Below are positions 54,649 to 63,657 of a stretch of DNA of 64,000 nucleotides, one piece after another. A program made the position numbers and the translations under genes. The number at the start of each line of letters is the position of its first letter. Within the stretch, counting starts at the first letter, position 1. Source of the stretch: Nocardia aurea (GTDB lineage: Bacteria; Actinomycetota; Actinomycetes; Mycobacteriales; Mycobacteriaceae); contig NZ_QCYJ01000033.1 in the NCBI RefSeq assembly GCF_003123685.1, positions 1 to 64,000 on the forward strand. Direction: 5' to 3'. The notes below the pieces were generated by a model that was not told the origin of the DNA, did no database searches, and saw nothing but the letters and a program-made list of their open reading frames with translations.

Positions 54649-55742
54649 CCGAATCGATCGATCAGATCACCCACGCGATGGGGCCTGGGTTCCTCGACGG
54701 AATCAACCGGTCCAAGGCGATATCCGGTGTGGTCCAAAGCCTGCTCCAAGGCAAGAACGTGGCCGATCAGGCCGCACTACAGGCCGCGCTGACCCAGGTC
54801 CGGATCGGATCGGAACTGCTCAACATCGGCGAGAGGACAGCCCGCCACAACGCCGACATGGCAGCTAAACAGGCTGACACGCGACGTAAGGACGCGAAAC
54901 ATGACTTCGACGTCGCCTCCGGCAGACAAGCCAACCAACGCGAAGAACGTCTCAACGCGGCGCGCGTGCACCAGGTCAATCGACTGGACCTGAAGATCCA
55001 ACTCGAAGCCCTACTGGCCGTCCGACAGAGCCAGCGCCAAGAGACCGAGCACCGGGCCAGAGTCGACACCACCCGAGCGCGCACACAGGACGTGCAGACC
55101 CAGACCGGGATCCGGCTCGCTGACTTCGAGGCCCGCGAACAAGACCGAGACACACAGCGAGCCCACACCGCGAACATGAACGACGCGAACCTGACGCTGG
55201 TGCGCGATCGCAACACCCGCGAAGGCGAAATCCACGACCTCCGGGTCGCAGAGGCCCGCCAGCGGATGGACTTCGCCGCTCGGGGAGCGGATCTGAGCGA
55301 AACGATCGCGCGCGACAACAGCGCCCACCACGGCGATTCGGCTGCCGCGAGTGCCTTTGCTGCCTCGAAGGCCTCCGCCGGCCAAGGCCCCCGGCAACGG
55401 CAACGGGCCCAGCATTTCGAGGACCGATTCGCCGCCGACACCGACTCGGCCCACACGACCACTACCGAACCAGGTCCCGCGGCCGCACCCCCCGCTCCCG
55501 ACAGGGATGCGCGGATAGCCGACGACGCCGAGGAAGTGACGCTGCTCAACACCGTGGCCGACCTCGACGCCGAAGACCGCACCGCTGCTGTTGGACCTGA
55601 GGACGGCTCGCAGATCGGCGAAACCGTCGACGCGGCCTTCGCGACACCAGGCGCTGCCGCCGAGGTCGACGTTTCCGCCGGAATGGATGTTTCGGCACCG
55701 GATCCGAGACTCGATATCGACGCGGGACCGGGGGTTGGGTGA
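54645..55742 (+). CDS. Coiled-coil accessory transfer protein
   Basis: A 365-aa protein from GTG 54645, with GGAGG 5 nt upstream. After a helical start (MGPGFLDGINRSKAISGVVQ), residues ~60-260 are highly charged, Arg/Gln/Glu/Ala-rich with heptad-like spacing (ARHNADMAAKQADTRRKDAK, LAVRQSQRQETEHRARVD), a long coiled coil. The last ~100 residues are acidic and disordered. No membrane segment. It opens the second transfer block, just upstream of the coupling-protein genes. It might bridge DNA-processing proteins, but this is inference. Confidence 0.65.
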   Translation: MTESIDQITHAMGPGFLDGINRSKAISGVVQSLLQGKNVADQAALQAALTQVRIGSELLNIGERTARHNADMAAKQADTRRKDAKHDFDVASGRQANQREERLNAARVHQVNRLDLKIQLEALLAVRQSQRQETEHRARVDTTRARTQDVQTQTGIRLADFEAREQDRDTQRAHTANMNDANLTLVRDRNTREGEIHDLRVAEARQRMDFAARGADLSETIARDNSAHHGDSAAASAFAASKASAGQGPRQRQRAQHFEDRFAADTDSAHTTTTEPGPAAAPPAPDRDARIADDAEEVTLLNTVADLDAEDRTAAVGPEDGSQIGETVDAAFATPGAAAEVDVSAGMDVSAPDPRLDIDAGPGVG

Positions 55743-55743
55743 C

Positions 55744-55848
55744 ATGGCGATGCGAACACTGTCGGTGGTGTCCATCGATGAGCACGGCACCTGTCGTGTT
55801 CGGTGTCCTGGGGCAGGCTCGCTCCGGAGGCGGGGGGAGCGAGGATGA
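55744..55848 (+). CDS. 34-aa coupled micro-ORF
   Basis: Begins 1 bp after the coiled-coil gene's stop and ends in an ATGA overlap with the next gene's start. The product is MAMRTLSVVSIDEHGTCRVR followed by a basic tail. Most likely a coupling peptide or a small protein of the operon; it is too short to judge by composition. Confidence 0.35.
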   Translation: MAMRTLSVVSIDEHGTCRVRCPGAGSLRRRGERG

Positions 55849-57713
55849 CGCGACCGGGCACGCCAGATCGGTCATGGCGGCGACCGGCGGTGCCAGCTCG
55901 TGGCGCCCGCCAGCAGTTGGCGTTCTTGTTCGTGGCGATTGCGCTACGCAAAGCGGCTATGGCACGCGCCACGTATCGAGCCGCGATGGCGCAGGGTCGG
56001 CGCGATGCCTGGGACGTGACCCAGCGCCGCGAGGAAGCGCGTCTCGCGCCAGCGGGCGGGAATGTCGATCCGGGGCGCGAAGGCACAGCCGATCGGCTCG
56101 GTCGGGCCATTCTGTGGCGTGAGGTCTCTGCGGTGGCAGCGCGAGTCACCGACGAACTGGTGCGGTACTACCGCTTCGAAGAAGGATTGATCGTCGATGT
56201 CGAGGCGGGCATCGTCGATATCGACCCGAGTTTCGACGCCCTCGACCAGCACGCGATCGCGTACCGGTGGGTGCAGCATACCCATCACCTGCACGCTCGC
56301 GATCTCGCGCGGGAGTTGCTGGCACGCTCGGCGACACCGCTGTCCGGTGGTGCCGAGGCCGCGCTGGTGGTGCCGACATCGTGGTCCGAGCGCCGCGCGG
56401 TCGAATACGATCTGCGCCGGTCGGGGGTGGGCGAAAACGAGGCGCGGACAGCGACATTCGTGCTGGCCTACCTCAGCGGCAATACCGCCGACCTCGACTA
56501 CCTCACCGAAGCGCCGGCGCCGGTCGATCCCGGCGAAGAGATCAAACCCGCCATCGCGAGACACCTGATCGACCTACAAATGCGCGCGCTTCCCGCCCGT
56601 GGCAACTGGGACGCGATGACGGCGATGCTGGGACCGCAGGATCGGATCGTTGCCGCGGCCGCACGCGCCGCAGCTCTGGCTCCGGGCGCGAACGAGTCGG
56701 TGCCGTGGTACATCGACACCGACCGTGCGGAGTTGACCCGCCAGGTGAGCGGCTACCGCGATCAGCTCGATTTCGCGATCGCAATCGGCGGACGCTTGTC
56801 GTCCTCGACGAGCGTCGCGGTCGATGACCTCCGGCTGGCCACCGAGGTCTTCGAGGATCTGCTGGATCGTCGCCGTGAGATCGATGCGGTCGTGGGTGAC
56901 CTGACCGAGACCAATACGTTGCTCGAGATCGAGAACACTCGACTACTGCACGTGTTGGACGGACTCGACCACGGTCACACCCGAGTCGACGGACTGTTCG
57001 TCGGCGAGCTGGCGATGCGAGCCACCGACCTGCAGCGCTCAGCGGCGCGAGGTGACCGTTTGGCCGCCGCCGGCGCCGAGGCCATCACCGCTGCCCTGCA
57101 CAGCGTGAGCCTTCCCGGAAAGACCGCTGCCGCCGCCGGTGTGCCGGATCAGCAGGTGACCTATCAGACGCTGCAGCGACTCTCGCTAGGGAGTACCGAA
57201 GGCCCACAAGACGCAGCCGAATTACGAACGGCTGTCGAGGCATACCTCGTGCAGGTCGGACTTGCGCGTCCCGCCGATGCCGCAGCCCGCGCCGCAAGCA
57301 GCGCGGAACCCGGGCGCGCGGCGGCGCTGGCCAACAGCGCCGAGGTGAACGGCGACAGTCGTGTGCCGGACGAACTGAGCGAGTCGTTGGCCATCGTTGT
57401 CCGAGACGAACTCGACTACCGGATCAGCCTCGCCGAACACCAGGGCCGGGGCCACATGGCACGCGAAGTCGCGTGGTCCTCGCGAATCACCGAGGTATGC
57501 GCTGCCCGAGACGCCGGAACCGTGGAGTTCGCGCCCGACGTGCTGGCCGCTCCGCTGGGACAGGTCACCACCGCCGCTCACATCCAGCGCACCGATTCCC
57601 TCATCCTGGACGCTTTGGGTGGCGTCGACCGCACTGTCCATGACCCCGCCACGACCGAGGCGGATCCACAACCCTCGACCGGGCCCGACGCACAAGTGAC
57701 CGCCGAACTATGA
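55845..57713 (+). CDS. Large unknown helical protein, homologue of the 42304 gene
   Basis: A 622-aa protein from ATG 55845, with GGGGGGAGCGAGG upstream. An Arg-rich start leads to LAFLFVAIALRKAAMARATY. The RYYRFEEGLIVDVEAGIVDI segment corresponds to the 571-aa protein at 42304. The rest is helical with Ala-rich linkers (RPADAAARAASSAEPGRAAA). No enzyme motif. Position directly before the coupling-protein gene suggests a substrate-recruiting or relaxosome role; not demonstrated. Confidence 0.6.
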   Translation: MTRPGTPDRSWRRPAVPARGARQQLAFLFVAIALRKAAMARATYRAAMAQGRRDAWDVTQRREEARLAPAGGNVDPGREGTADRLGRAILWREVSAVAARVTDELVRYYRFEEGLIVDVEAGIVDIDPSFDALDQHAIAYRWVQHTHHLHARDLARELLARSATPLSGGAEAALVVPTSWSERRAVEYDLRRSGVGENEARTATFVLAYLSGNTADLDYLTEAPAPVDPGEEIKPAIARHLIDLQMRALPARGNWDAMTAMLGPQDRIVAAAARAAALAPGANESVPWYIDTDRAELTRQVSGYRDQLDFAIAIGGRLSSSTSVAVDDLRLATEVFEDLLDRRREIDAVVGDLTETNTLLEIENTRLLHVLDGLDHGHTRVDGLFVGELAMRATDLQRSAARGDRLAAAGAEAITAALHSVSLPGKTAAAAGVPDQQVTYQTLQRLSLGSTEGPQDAAELRTAVEAYLVQVGLARPADAAARAASSAEPGRAAALANSAEVNGDSRVPDELSESLAIVVRDELDYRISLAEHQGRGHMAREVAWSSRITEVCAARDAGTVEFAPDVLAAPLGQVTTAAHIQRTDSLILDALGGVDRTVHDPATTEADPQPSTGPDAQVTAEL

Positions 57714-57862
57714 ACGCTGTCAACCACATTCGCTCCACCACCTGCGGCGCAGCCGCAAAGATCGACCTGGGGTCGTCCAGGAGCCGCGAATGCCACAAGC
57801 TGGGCACCGGCGTGGGGCAGCTCGAGGATCGGAGAGACAGAACTGCGCGGTGCGGAGGGTGA
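57710..57862 (+). CDS. 50-aa coupled micro-ORF before the coupling protein
   Basis: ATG 57710 overlaps the previous TGA (ATGA), and the frame ends at 57862, 3 bp before the coupling-protein ATG. The product (MNAVNHIRSTTCGAAAKIDL...) has no known feature. It may only carry ribosomes to the next start. Confidence 0.35.
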   Translation: MNAVNHIRSTTCGAAAKIDLGSSRSRECHKLGTGVGQLEDRRDRTARCGG

Positions 57863-57865
57863 TCG

Positions 57866-59688
57866 ATGAGTGTCGGGCGTGAATCGAGACGGCGTGATCG
57901 CGGTGGTCTCGGTCCGGAGACGGCGCGACTGCTGCTGGCGCTGGCGGTCATCGGGGTCGCAGTGGCGGTGTGGGGGGCGCTGACGCTGGGCAGCCTCGCT
58001 GCTGGTGACCCGGTCAACCTCAACCCGACGGCCGCGGTGCTGGAACTACTGTTCGGGAATCGGGGATGGCCGTGGCAATCCAGCGCGATCCTGGCTACCG
58101 AATCCGTCCTGGTGGCGGTCGTGGTCGTGCCAGCGCGGCGACGCGGCACCCGCAGTGTGTCGGTGGATGCGGCGGCGCGGACCATGCAGCGCCCGCGAGA
58201 ACTACGGATCGGGCGCGTGCGCGACAACGCCGCCCAAGCCGGGCGCTTGCTCAAAGACGCCCCACCCGAGGTGAGGCAGCTCAAAGGACCGCTGTTGGGC
58301 TACACCGTCGCCGGGAACGTCGCCCTGCATGTCCCGGCCGAACTGGGCGTGTTCATCGAGGCCGGTACCCGTACGGGCAAGACCATGGTCTGGGCCATCC
58401 CGGCGGTGCTGGCCGCGTGGGGGCCGGTGATGGCGACTTCCAACCGACCCGACCTGTACCGCCACACCTGCGCGGCCCGCCGCGCAAAGGGGCGGGTGTG
58501 GCTGTCGGACCCGCAAGCCGTCACCGGCACCGTCGCGATCGAGTTCTGGGTCAACCTGCTGCGCAACATCACAACCCTGGCCGCGGCACGCAAACTCGCC
58601 TCGTTCTTCGTCTCGGCCTCCAAGGAGAAAGACGCGAAAGTCGACTCCTACTTCGACGGCGGCGCCCAAGAACTCCTCGCACTGCATATCCTGGCCGCGG
58701 CCTGCACCGAAGGCGACCTACTCCATGTCACCGACTGGCTCGGCGCAGATCAGGACCAAACCCCGGCCCTGATCCTGCGCAATGCCGACAAACCCCGTGC
58801 CGCCCAACGCATCCTGGAAGCCCAAGCGCTCTACGCCCGCCAACGCGACGGCCTCTACGACATGGCGCGCCGCTTCCTCAACGTGCTCTCCGACGAGGTC
58901 TACGCCACCATGGTCACTCCACCCCGGCGGCGCAGCATCACCGCCTACGAAACCGGCGACACGATCACCGTCGACAACCCCGAAACGGTGAGGTCCTGCA
59001 CTACCTGCCCGAATTCGAACCACTGAAATTCGTGACCTCCACCGACACTCTCTACGCGCTCAGCATGGAAGGCCCCGACTCGGCCGCACCGCTGAGCGCA
59101 GCACTGATCGGCCAACTCCTCGAGGCCTCACTGTCGGTCGCCCGCGCCCGCGCCGACGGCCGCTTGGCTGTCCCGCTGCTCGCAGTGCTGGACGAGGCCG
59201 CCAACTGCTGCCCCATCGCCGCGCTGCCCAACTACTACACCTACGCAGGAGGGCACGGTGTCATCCTCATGACCTTCCTCCAAGTCCTCGAACAAGGCGA
59301 GATCCTCTGGGGTGTCAACGGTTTGAAGATCATCCGCGCTCAAGCGATCGAGGTCTACGGCGGCGGCATCAGCGAAAACGAATTCCTGCAACACTGGTCA
59401 CGCATCTCCGACGAACACGAGGTCGCCGACCACTCCCACAGCGTCGGCCCCGGCGGACGCAACCGCACCGTCAACTGGCGCGCCGAACCCAACCTCAGCG
59501 TCGCCGACCTGTCCGCCCTACCCAAATCCCGGGCCCTGGTACGCCTGCCCGGTTACAAACCCATCCTCATCCGCAAGATCGCGTGGCCCGACACCGAATA
59601 CGCCGACCAGGTCCGTGCCTCGTTGGCCGAGTTCGAGGATCCCGACAATCCGCCGGAAGTACTGGCAGGCACAGGATTTCAACTATGA
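57866..59688 (+). pseudogene. VirD4/TraD-like coupling protein, one-base frameshift
   Basis: ATG 57866 follows GGAGG at 7 nt. Two N-terminal helices (LLLALAVIGVAVAVWGALTL; ATESVLVAVVVVPA) and Walker A GTRTGKT (~168-174) are in the first frame, which ends prematurely at 59026 after DTITVDNPETVRSC. Shifting one base at ~58987 (ACG|GTGAG) continues as GEVLHYLPEFEPLKFVTSTD, with Walker B LLAVLDEAANC and YTYAGGHGVILMTFLQVLE, to 59688. Restored length is ~607 aa, normal for actinobacterial type IV coupling proteins that feed DNA to the channel. As written the second ATPase half is lost. A missing G in a G-run is the simplest cause, real or technical. Confidence 0.8.
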
Positions 59689-60572
59689 CCTCCACCGCAC
59701 CCGCACCCGGCACCGCTGCCGCACCGCCGGCACCGAGGTTCGCCGATTTCATCAGCTTCGCCGAGATATGGCTGCTACCCGTCGTGACCGTCCGCCTGGC
59801 CGAAAACCGCCGCGAGAACACCCACACCTGGTGCACCCGATGGTGGAGCCACCGCGCGGTCGCCGTCCGCATCGCCCACCTACACCGCGGGTTCGAAGCC
59901 GCCCGCCTGCGCGGCACGATCAGCCAATACATGCTCAGCCACGTCGACACCCACCTGCGGGTCATCCTCGACGCTGCCAACGGACCGCTCCACGCCTGCA
60001 CCCGCGCCCGCCACGTCGCGCTGGCCTCACTGCCGTTCGACCCGGTACCTCTGGGCTGGTACGGGCCAGAGATCGGCAAGCGCCGCCCACCAACACCGGA
60101 AGAAGCCGAAGACGAAACACCACCGCCGCGGTTCGACGCCTTCTACGACTTCGTCGAACAATGGCTGCTACCGGTCACTTCCGTGCGTCTGGTCGGCCGC
60201 AACCGTGAACAGACCTACACCTGGTGCCGCCAATGGTGGCGCCACCGCGGCGTATCACTACGCTTCGCGGCCCTGCACGCCATGTTCGAAGCCTCCCGAA
60301 TCAGCGACGACGGACTCGCCATGTCCAGCCTGTTCATCTCCCACGCCGACCCCCACATGCGCCACATCCTCGACGCCGCCAACGGCCCCCTGTACCGCTG
60401 CACCCCCGACCAACACGTCGAACTCACCGGACTGCCCTCCGAACCGCCACCACCGGCCTGGTTCGGGCTCCCCGGCACCGAAACCCCGGTCGAAGACCTC
60501 GGATTCGGACCCGACTTCCGCGCGATGAACCCAAGACTCCGTCGCGACGGCCATCAACCCGGCGGTGCCTGA
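59685..60572 (+). CDS. Tandem DUF4913 protein
   Basis: A 295-aa protein starting at ATG 59685, overlapping the coupling-protein stop. It contains two homologous ~120-residue units, DFISFAEIWLLPVVTVRLAE ... HTWCTRWWSHRAVAVRIAHL and DAFYDFVEQWLLPVTSVRLV ... YTWCRQWWRHRGVSLRFAAL. Each ends in a D-x-H-x-R-x-I-L-D-A-A-N-G-P-L segment. This is the DUF4913 pattern, found on actinobacterial conjugative elements next to coupling proteins. Usually one copy per protein; here duplicated in tandem. Role unknown, perhaps helping the coupling protein select substrate. Confidence 0.75.
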   Translation: MTSTAPAPGTAAAPPAPRFADFISFAEIWLLPVVTVRLAENRRENTHTWCTRWWSHRAVAVRIAHLHRGFEAARLRGTISQYMLSHVDTHLRVILDAANGPLHACTRARHVALASLPFDPVPLGWYGPEIGKRRPPTPEEAEDETPPPRFDAFYDFVEQWLLPVTSVRLVGRNREQTYTWCRQWWRHRGVSLRFAALHAMFEASRISDDGLAMSSLFISHADPHMRHILDAANGPLYRCTPDQHVELTGLPSEPPPPAWFGLPGTETPVEDLGFGPDFRAMNPRLRRDGHQPGGA

Positions 60573-60817
60573 TCTCCCGCGCATACGCGTTCGGAGGGTA
60601 TGCGGCAACATCGAGACAACGTCCAATAGCCGGGCAGCCGCCGTTCACCTGTCACCGCCCGGCCTGCTCATTCCTGGTAGTCGATACCGTAAAAGCCGTC
60701 CGGCCTGACCAGATCCACAGAAATCGACTGCCAGGTCATGGACAGCTCGATCGTCATGTTCGGCTTATGTGTCATCGGCGAGATCACGAAGTTTCTACGG
60801 TGAACGGGATTCGGCGG

Positions 60818-61210
60818 TCAGTAGTTCTCGCTAGGCTCGGGCTCACCCATTTCGGCCTGCCCCCGCCAGTCTGTGGGCTCCGGTGGCGGTCCAGGATCGG
60901 TGCACCACGTGATGAGTTCGGCCACGTGTGAGGGGCGGATCTCATCAGGGAGTCCGAACATCGGGCAGCGAAAGCGGAGGTGTGGGCCATTGTGGGTCAT
61001 TCCGCGAAACTCGGGACCCCGCACGGTGATATGCCGGGTTTCCTCGCCTTGGTTCAGGATGTAGTCGAGTAGAATCCGTCGATCGTCAGTAGCGACCGTG
61101 AGGGTGGTCGCCCCGGGCGCAGCGCAGTTGTCCCAGTCCGCGCGAACCCACCATAGAAATTCGCGGTGGCCCACCACGATCCTGCGCCGCCACTTTCTTG
61201 CGATTGCCAT
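60818..61210 (-). CDS. Hypothetical orphan protein
   Basis: A 130-aa protein from ATG 61210. RRIVVGHREFLWWVRADWDN and ATDDRRILLDYILNQGEETR give a beta-rich start; ITWCTDPGPPPEPTDWR lies near the end. No signal peptide or metal motif. Similar in size and isolation to the other orphan genes of this region. Function unknown. Confidence 0.5.
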   Translation of the reverse strand: MAIARKWRRRIVVGHREFLWWVRADWDNCAAPGATTLTVATDDRRILLDYILNQGEETRHITVRGPEFRGMTHNGPHLRFRCPMFGLPDEIRPSHVAELITWCTDPGPPPEPTDWRGQAEMGEPEPSENY

Positions 61211-61909
61211 CCGCGAACGCTAGTGGCCGGCGTGGTTGAGCGCATATGGTTTTCCGTCGATCTCCCATCGGACTGCCGGGCGACTCCCCTTCCCCTGCTT
61301 CCACGGCCACATCCACGACCACGTCGCCGTACGGCTGGCTGGACAAGAGCGGCAAGGGCTTTCCCGCTATGCTGCCCCAGGGCGGCGACCGGGCCGCGCA
61401 GGTCCGGCCAGAACAATGCCACCTGGGTGGCAAACGGCACCAAGAACAGGCTGGGCGAACGCAATGCGTGGATCGCAGCGGCGGGTTTGGTTCCCCGAGA
61501 GACCGTCATCCCCTTATCGGTGCATCGTTGCTGGTAGCGGGCCCAACCGTGGCCGCCCTAGTGAACAGGCGCGCTGCTGTAGCGCACGATGTCCGCAGTT
61601 CGACGGTCCTGTCGTCACGGACCGCGATCGGCAACATTGCACCAATTGAGGAGTCCCCCGACTCGCCCCGGCCAGATGTGCGCATGATGCACTCCGTGTC
61701 GTCTGCGCAGCGCGATGATCAGGTCAGAATTCCTCGGTCGGTTCCGCCTTCCACTTGGTCGACCGATCGAGGTGAAAGAGTCAATGGCCGTGCGACATTC
61801 GGATGAATTGACTTGACCATTAGAGTCAGCTTCGCTGGCAACAACCTACTGGTCAACGCCGATATCCTCGTTCAACCTGGCCACCGGCTAGGGCTGCGGT
61901 CGGGGCCCG
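61211..61909. other. Intergenic, ~700 bp, with repeat fragments
   Basis: Holds a ~20-bp piece of the dispersed repeat (61281-61302) and the first copy of a 107-bp direct repeat (61663-61769). Frames here are low quality, though a minus-strand stretch (SLFLVPFATQVALFWPDL) may be a gene relic. Confidence 0.4.
61663..61769. repeat. 107-bp direct repeat, left copy
   Basis: Matches 63213-63319 in the same orientation at roughly 80% identity, from CCCCGGCCAG to GGTCGACCGATCG. Shared blocks include CAGCGCGA and TCAGAATT. The pair brackets the 61910-63076 gene. Confidence 0.7.
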
Positions 61910-61925
61910 CTACGCTCGCGTAGCG
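61908..61925. terminator. 7-bp hairpin over a stop codon
   Basis: CGCTACG-CTCG-CGTAGCG. The stop of the 61910-63076 gene (read leftward) lies inside the hairpin. It could act as terminator. There is no T-run. Confidence 0.4.
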
Positions 61926-63076
61926 TCGTAGCCGGGAAATCGATCGCGCAGAGTCCGGTCGAATTCTTCTGCCCGGTCACGATCTTCGTCGTAGCGGAAC
62001 TCGTAGTCCGCGAGAAGCCACGCCATCAGATCGGAGGCCAGGTCATCGCGATCCTCCAGTACACACAACGCTGCGGCTGATTGGACGTGCTGGGAGTCGA
62101 TGTGCATCCCGTACGACCGCTGTTGTGGCTGCCTCGCTGCGGCAGCGAGTTCTGCGAGGGTGGTCCGGGCGGCCAGCCAGTCGGCCACAGGTCCGTCGAT
62201 GAACTCGACAAGCCGACCGATACCGTCGGCGATTCGGTCTGGATTGTCGATGACGAGCCACCGTCGCGATCCGGTGAACAACTCGTCGATCGGTGTCGCG
62301 GGCGAGTGCGGATCAGTCTCGAGCGGCACAGCTGACCTGGGTAGAGCCCGGAACAACTCCGCGACAGGCCGCGACACCAGTTGCGCCTCCCAATCGAACC
62401 GAACACGGACGAAATCCAACCTGACCTCGAGCGCGACCTGTACGCCGGCGAGGTCCGTCGCGGCCGCGAACCACAGCGAATCGCGGCGGTTGTTGGGTTC
62501 CATCGGGGCGAACCCGCGCACGCTCAGTGCCTCCGTGACCGCGACGCGGAAGTGCTGCAGGGCGGCAGCCTGCGCTACCGACGCCAAGATCTCGTAGCCC
62601 CGTTCATCCAGCACGTCGCCACAGACATAGTCGGTCAATTCTCTAGCGATCCAGAGAATCAGATTCGTCGCAAAGACCTCTTCGCCTGCGGCCTCCTCCT
62701 CCCGCAGTTGCAGGACTTCGCCGTCGAATTCCGCGGGCAGTGCGCCTCGCTGCACCCACTCGCCCCCATCGCTGAGCACCTCGCACTGCCGCTCGCCGTC
62801 GTGCCATCGTGACAGGTAGGCGTAGCTGGCGCCGTCGATTTCCGACACCGCCCACAATCCACAGCCACGCGACAGCGCTGCCAAGTCCCAGGTGTCGGCC
62901 GCCTCCTCTACCGCCCTGTCCTCGATGATCAGGTACCGGCCGTCCGCCAACTGGCGACCTACGAACGGCTCGGCTGGTGAGTGCGTCCAGATACCGGTCG
63001 GTGCCAACCCCAGACGTCGGTGCACCTCCTCGCGTGTGAGGTCGTGAAACGCGATCCAATTCGATGAGAAACCCAT
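61910..63076 (-). CDS. Large unknown orphan protein
   Basis: A 388-aa protein from ATG 63076. Acidic and Trp-containing: FSSNWIAFHDLTREEVHRRL, PFVGRQLADGRYLIIEDRAV, LSRGCGLWAVSEIDGASYAY, then VALEVRLDFVRVRFDWEAQL. The first ~170 residues resemble a single-domain immunity-type fold by texture; the last ~120 are helical. Flanked on both sides by a 107-bp direct repeat, as if inserted or exchanged as a cassette. No known family recognised. Confidence 0.55.
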   Translation of the reverse strand: MGFSSNWIAFHDLTREEVHRRLGLAPTGIWTHSPAEPFVGRQLADGRYLIIEDRAVEEAADTWDLAALSRGCGLWAVSEIDGASYAYLSRWHDGERQCEVLSDGGEWVQRGALPAEFDGEVLQLREEEAAGEEVFATNLILWIARELTDYVCGDVLDERGYEILASVAQAAALQHFRVAVTEALSVRGFAPMEPNNRRDSLWFAAATDLAGVQVALEVRLDFVRVRFDWEAQLVSRPVAELFRALPRSAVPLETDPHSPATPIDELFTGSRRWLVIDNPDRIADGIGRLVEFIDGPVADWLAARTTLAELAAAARQPQQRSYGMHIDSQHVQSAAALCVLEDRDDLASDLMAWLLADYEFRYDEDRDRAEEFDRTLRDRFPGYDATRA

Positions 63077-63657
63077 TGCCGGTACGCAGTCCCTTCTTGA
63101 CGTGCTGAACCCTAACCGGGCGCACCGACATCGAGCCCACTCTAAGACTGTGGCTCATCTCCGCTGGTCTCCCTCCCCGTACACAGGCATCAAGGAGTGT
63201 GTAACCGATATCTCACCCCGGCCAGGTGTGCGCGCTACGCACTCCGCGTCGCCTGAGCAGCGCGAAGATCAGCTCAGAATTGCTCGGTCAGTTCCACCAC
63301 CCACCCGGTCGACCGATCGGAGGCTGCGCGCGGGTGCATTGCAGGTGTCGCAGAAGTGACCGGTCGCGGTGGGCGAAGTACAGGATGCCGCTGTGCGGCA
63401 TCCTGTCGATGCCACGGCCGCAACCGCTGTCGCTACACGATCGATGTCCGACAAACGTTCGCGAGACATCGTCGGCGAAGCATGCAGGTTTGCGAATCCG
63501 CAACAGCGCCTGACCGGCATCGCCGCGCCTGCGAGGTGGCAGGTCATGCACTATCTCCATGACTGGCCGAGGCTGGTCGGTCGCGACATCGGCGCGTCTG
63601 GGTTTGTGATCATCTGGAGTGCGGACTTCAACACTCTCGAGCGGAAGGCGTCAGAGG
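63077..63657. other. Intergenic, ~580 bp, with right copy of the direct repeat
   Basis: Contains the second 107-bp repeat (63213-63319). The inverted repeat CAGGATGCCGC/GCGGCATCCTG at ~63383-63407 forms a hairpin. No gene is convincing; minus-strand frames carry stray cysteine pairs but lack starts. Confidence 0.4.
63213..63319. repeat. 107-bp direct repeat, right copy
   Basis: Partner of 61663-61769; same length and orientation, with scattered substitutions and no obvious gap. Confidence 0.7.

Noticed and set aside
61246..61806. 186-codon plus-strand frame between orphan genes
   Set aside because: It reads through repeat fragments and has Ser/Arg/Pro-rich shadow-like composition without a convincing start.
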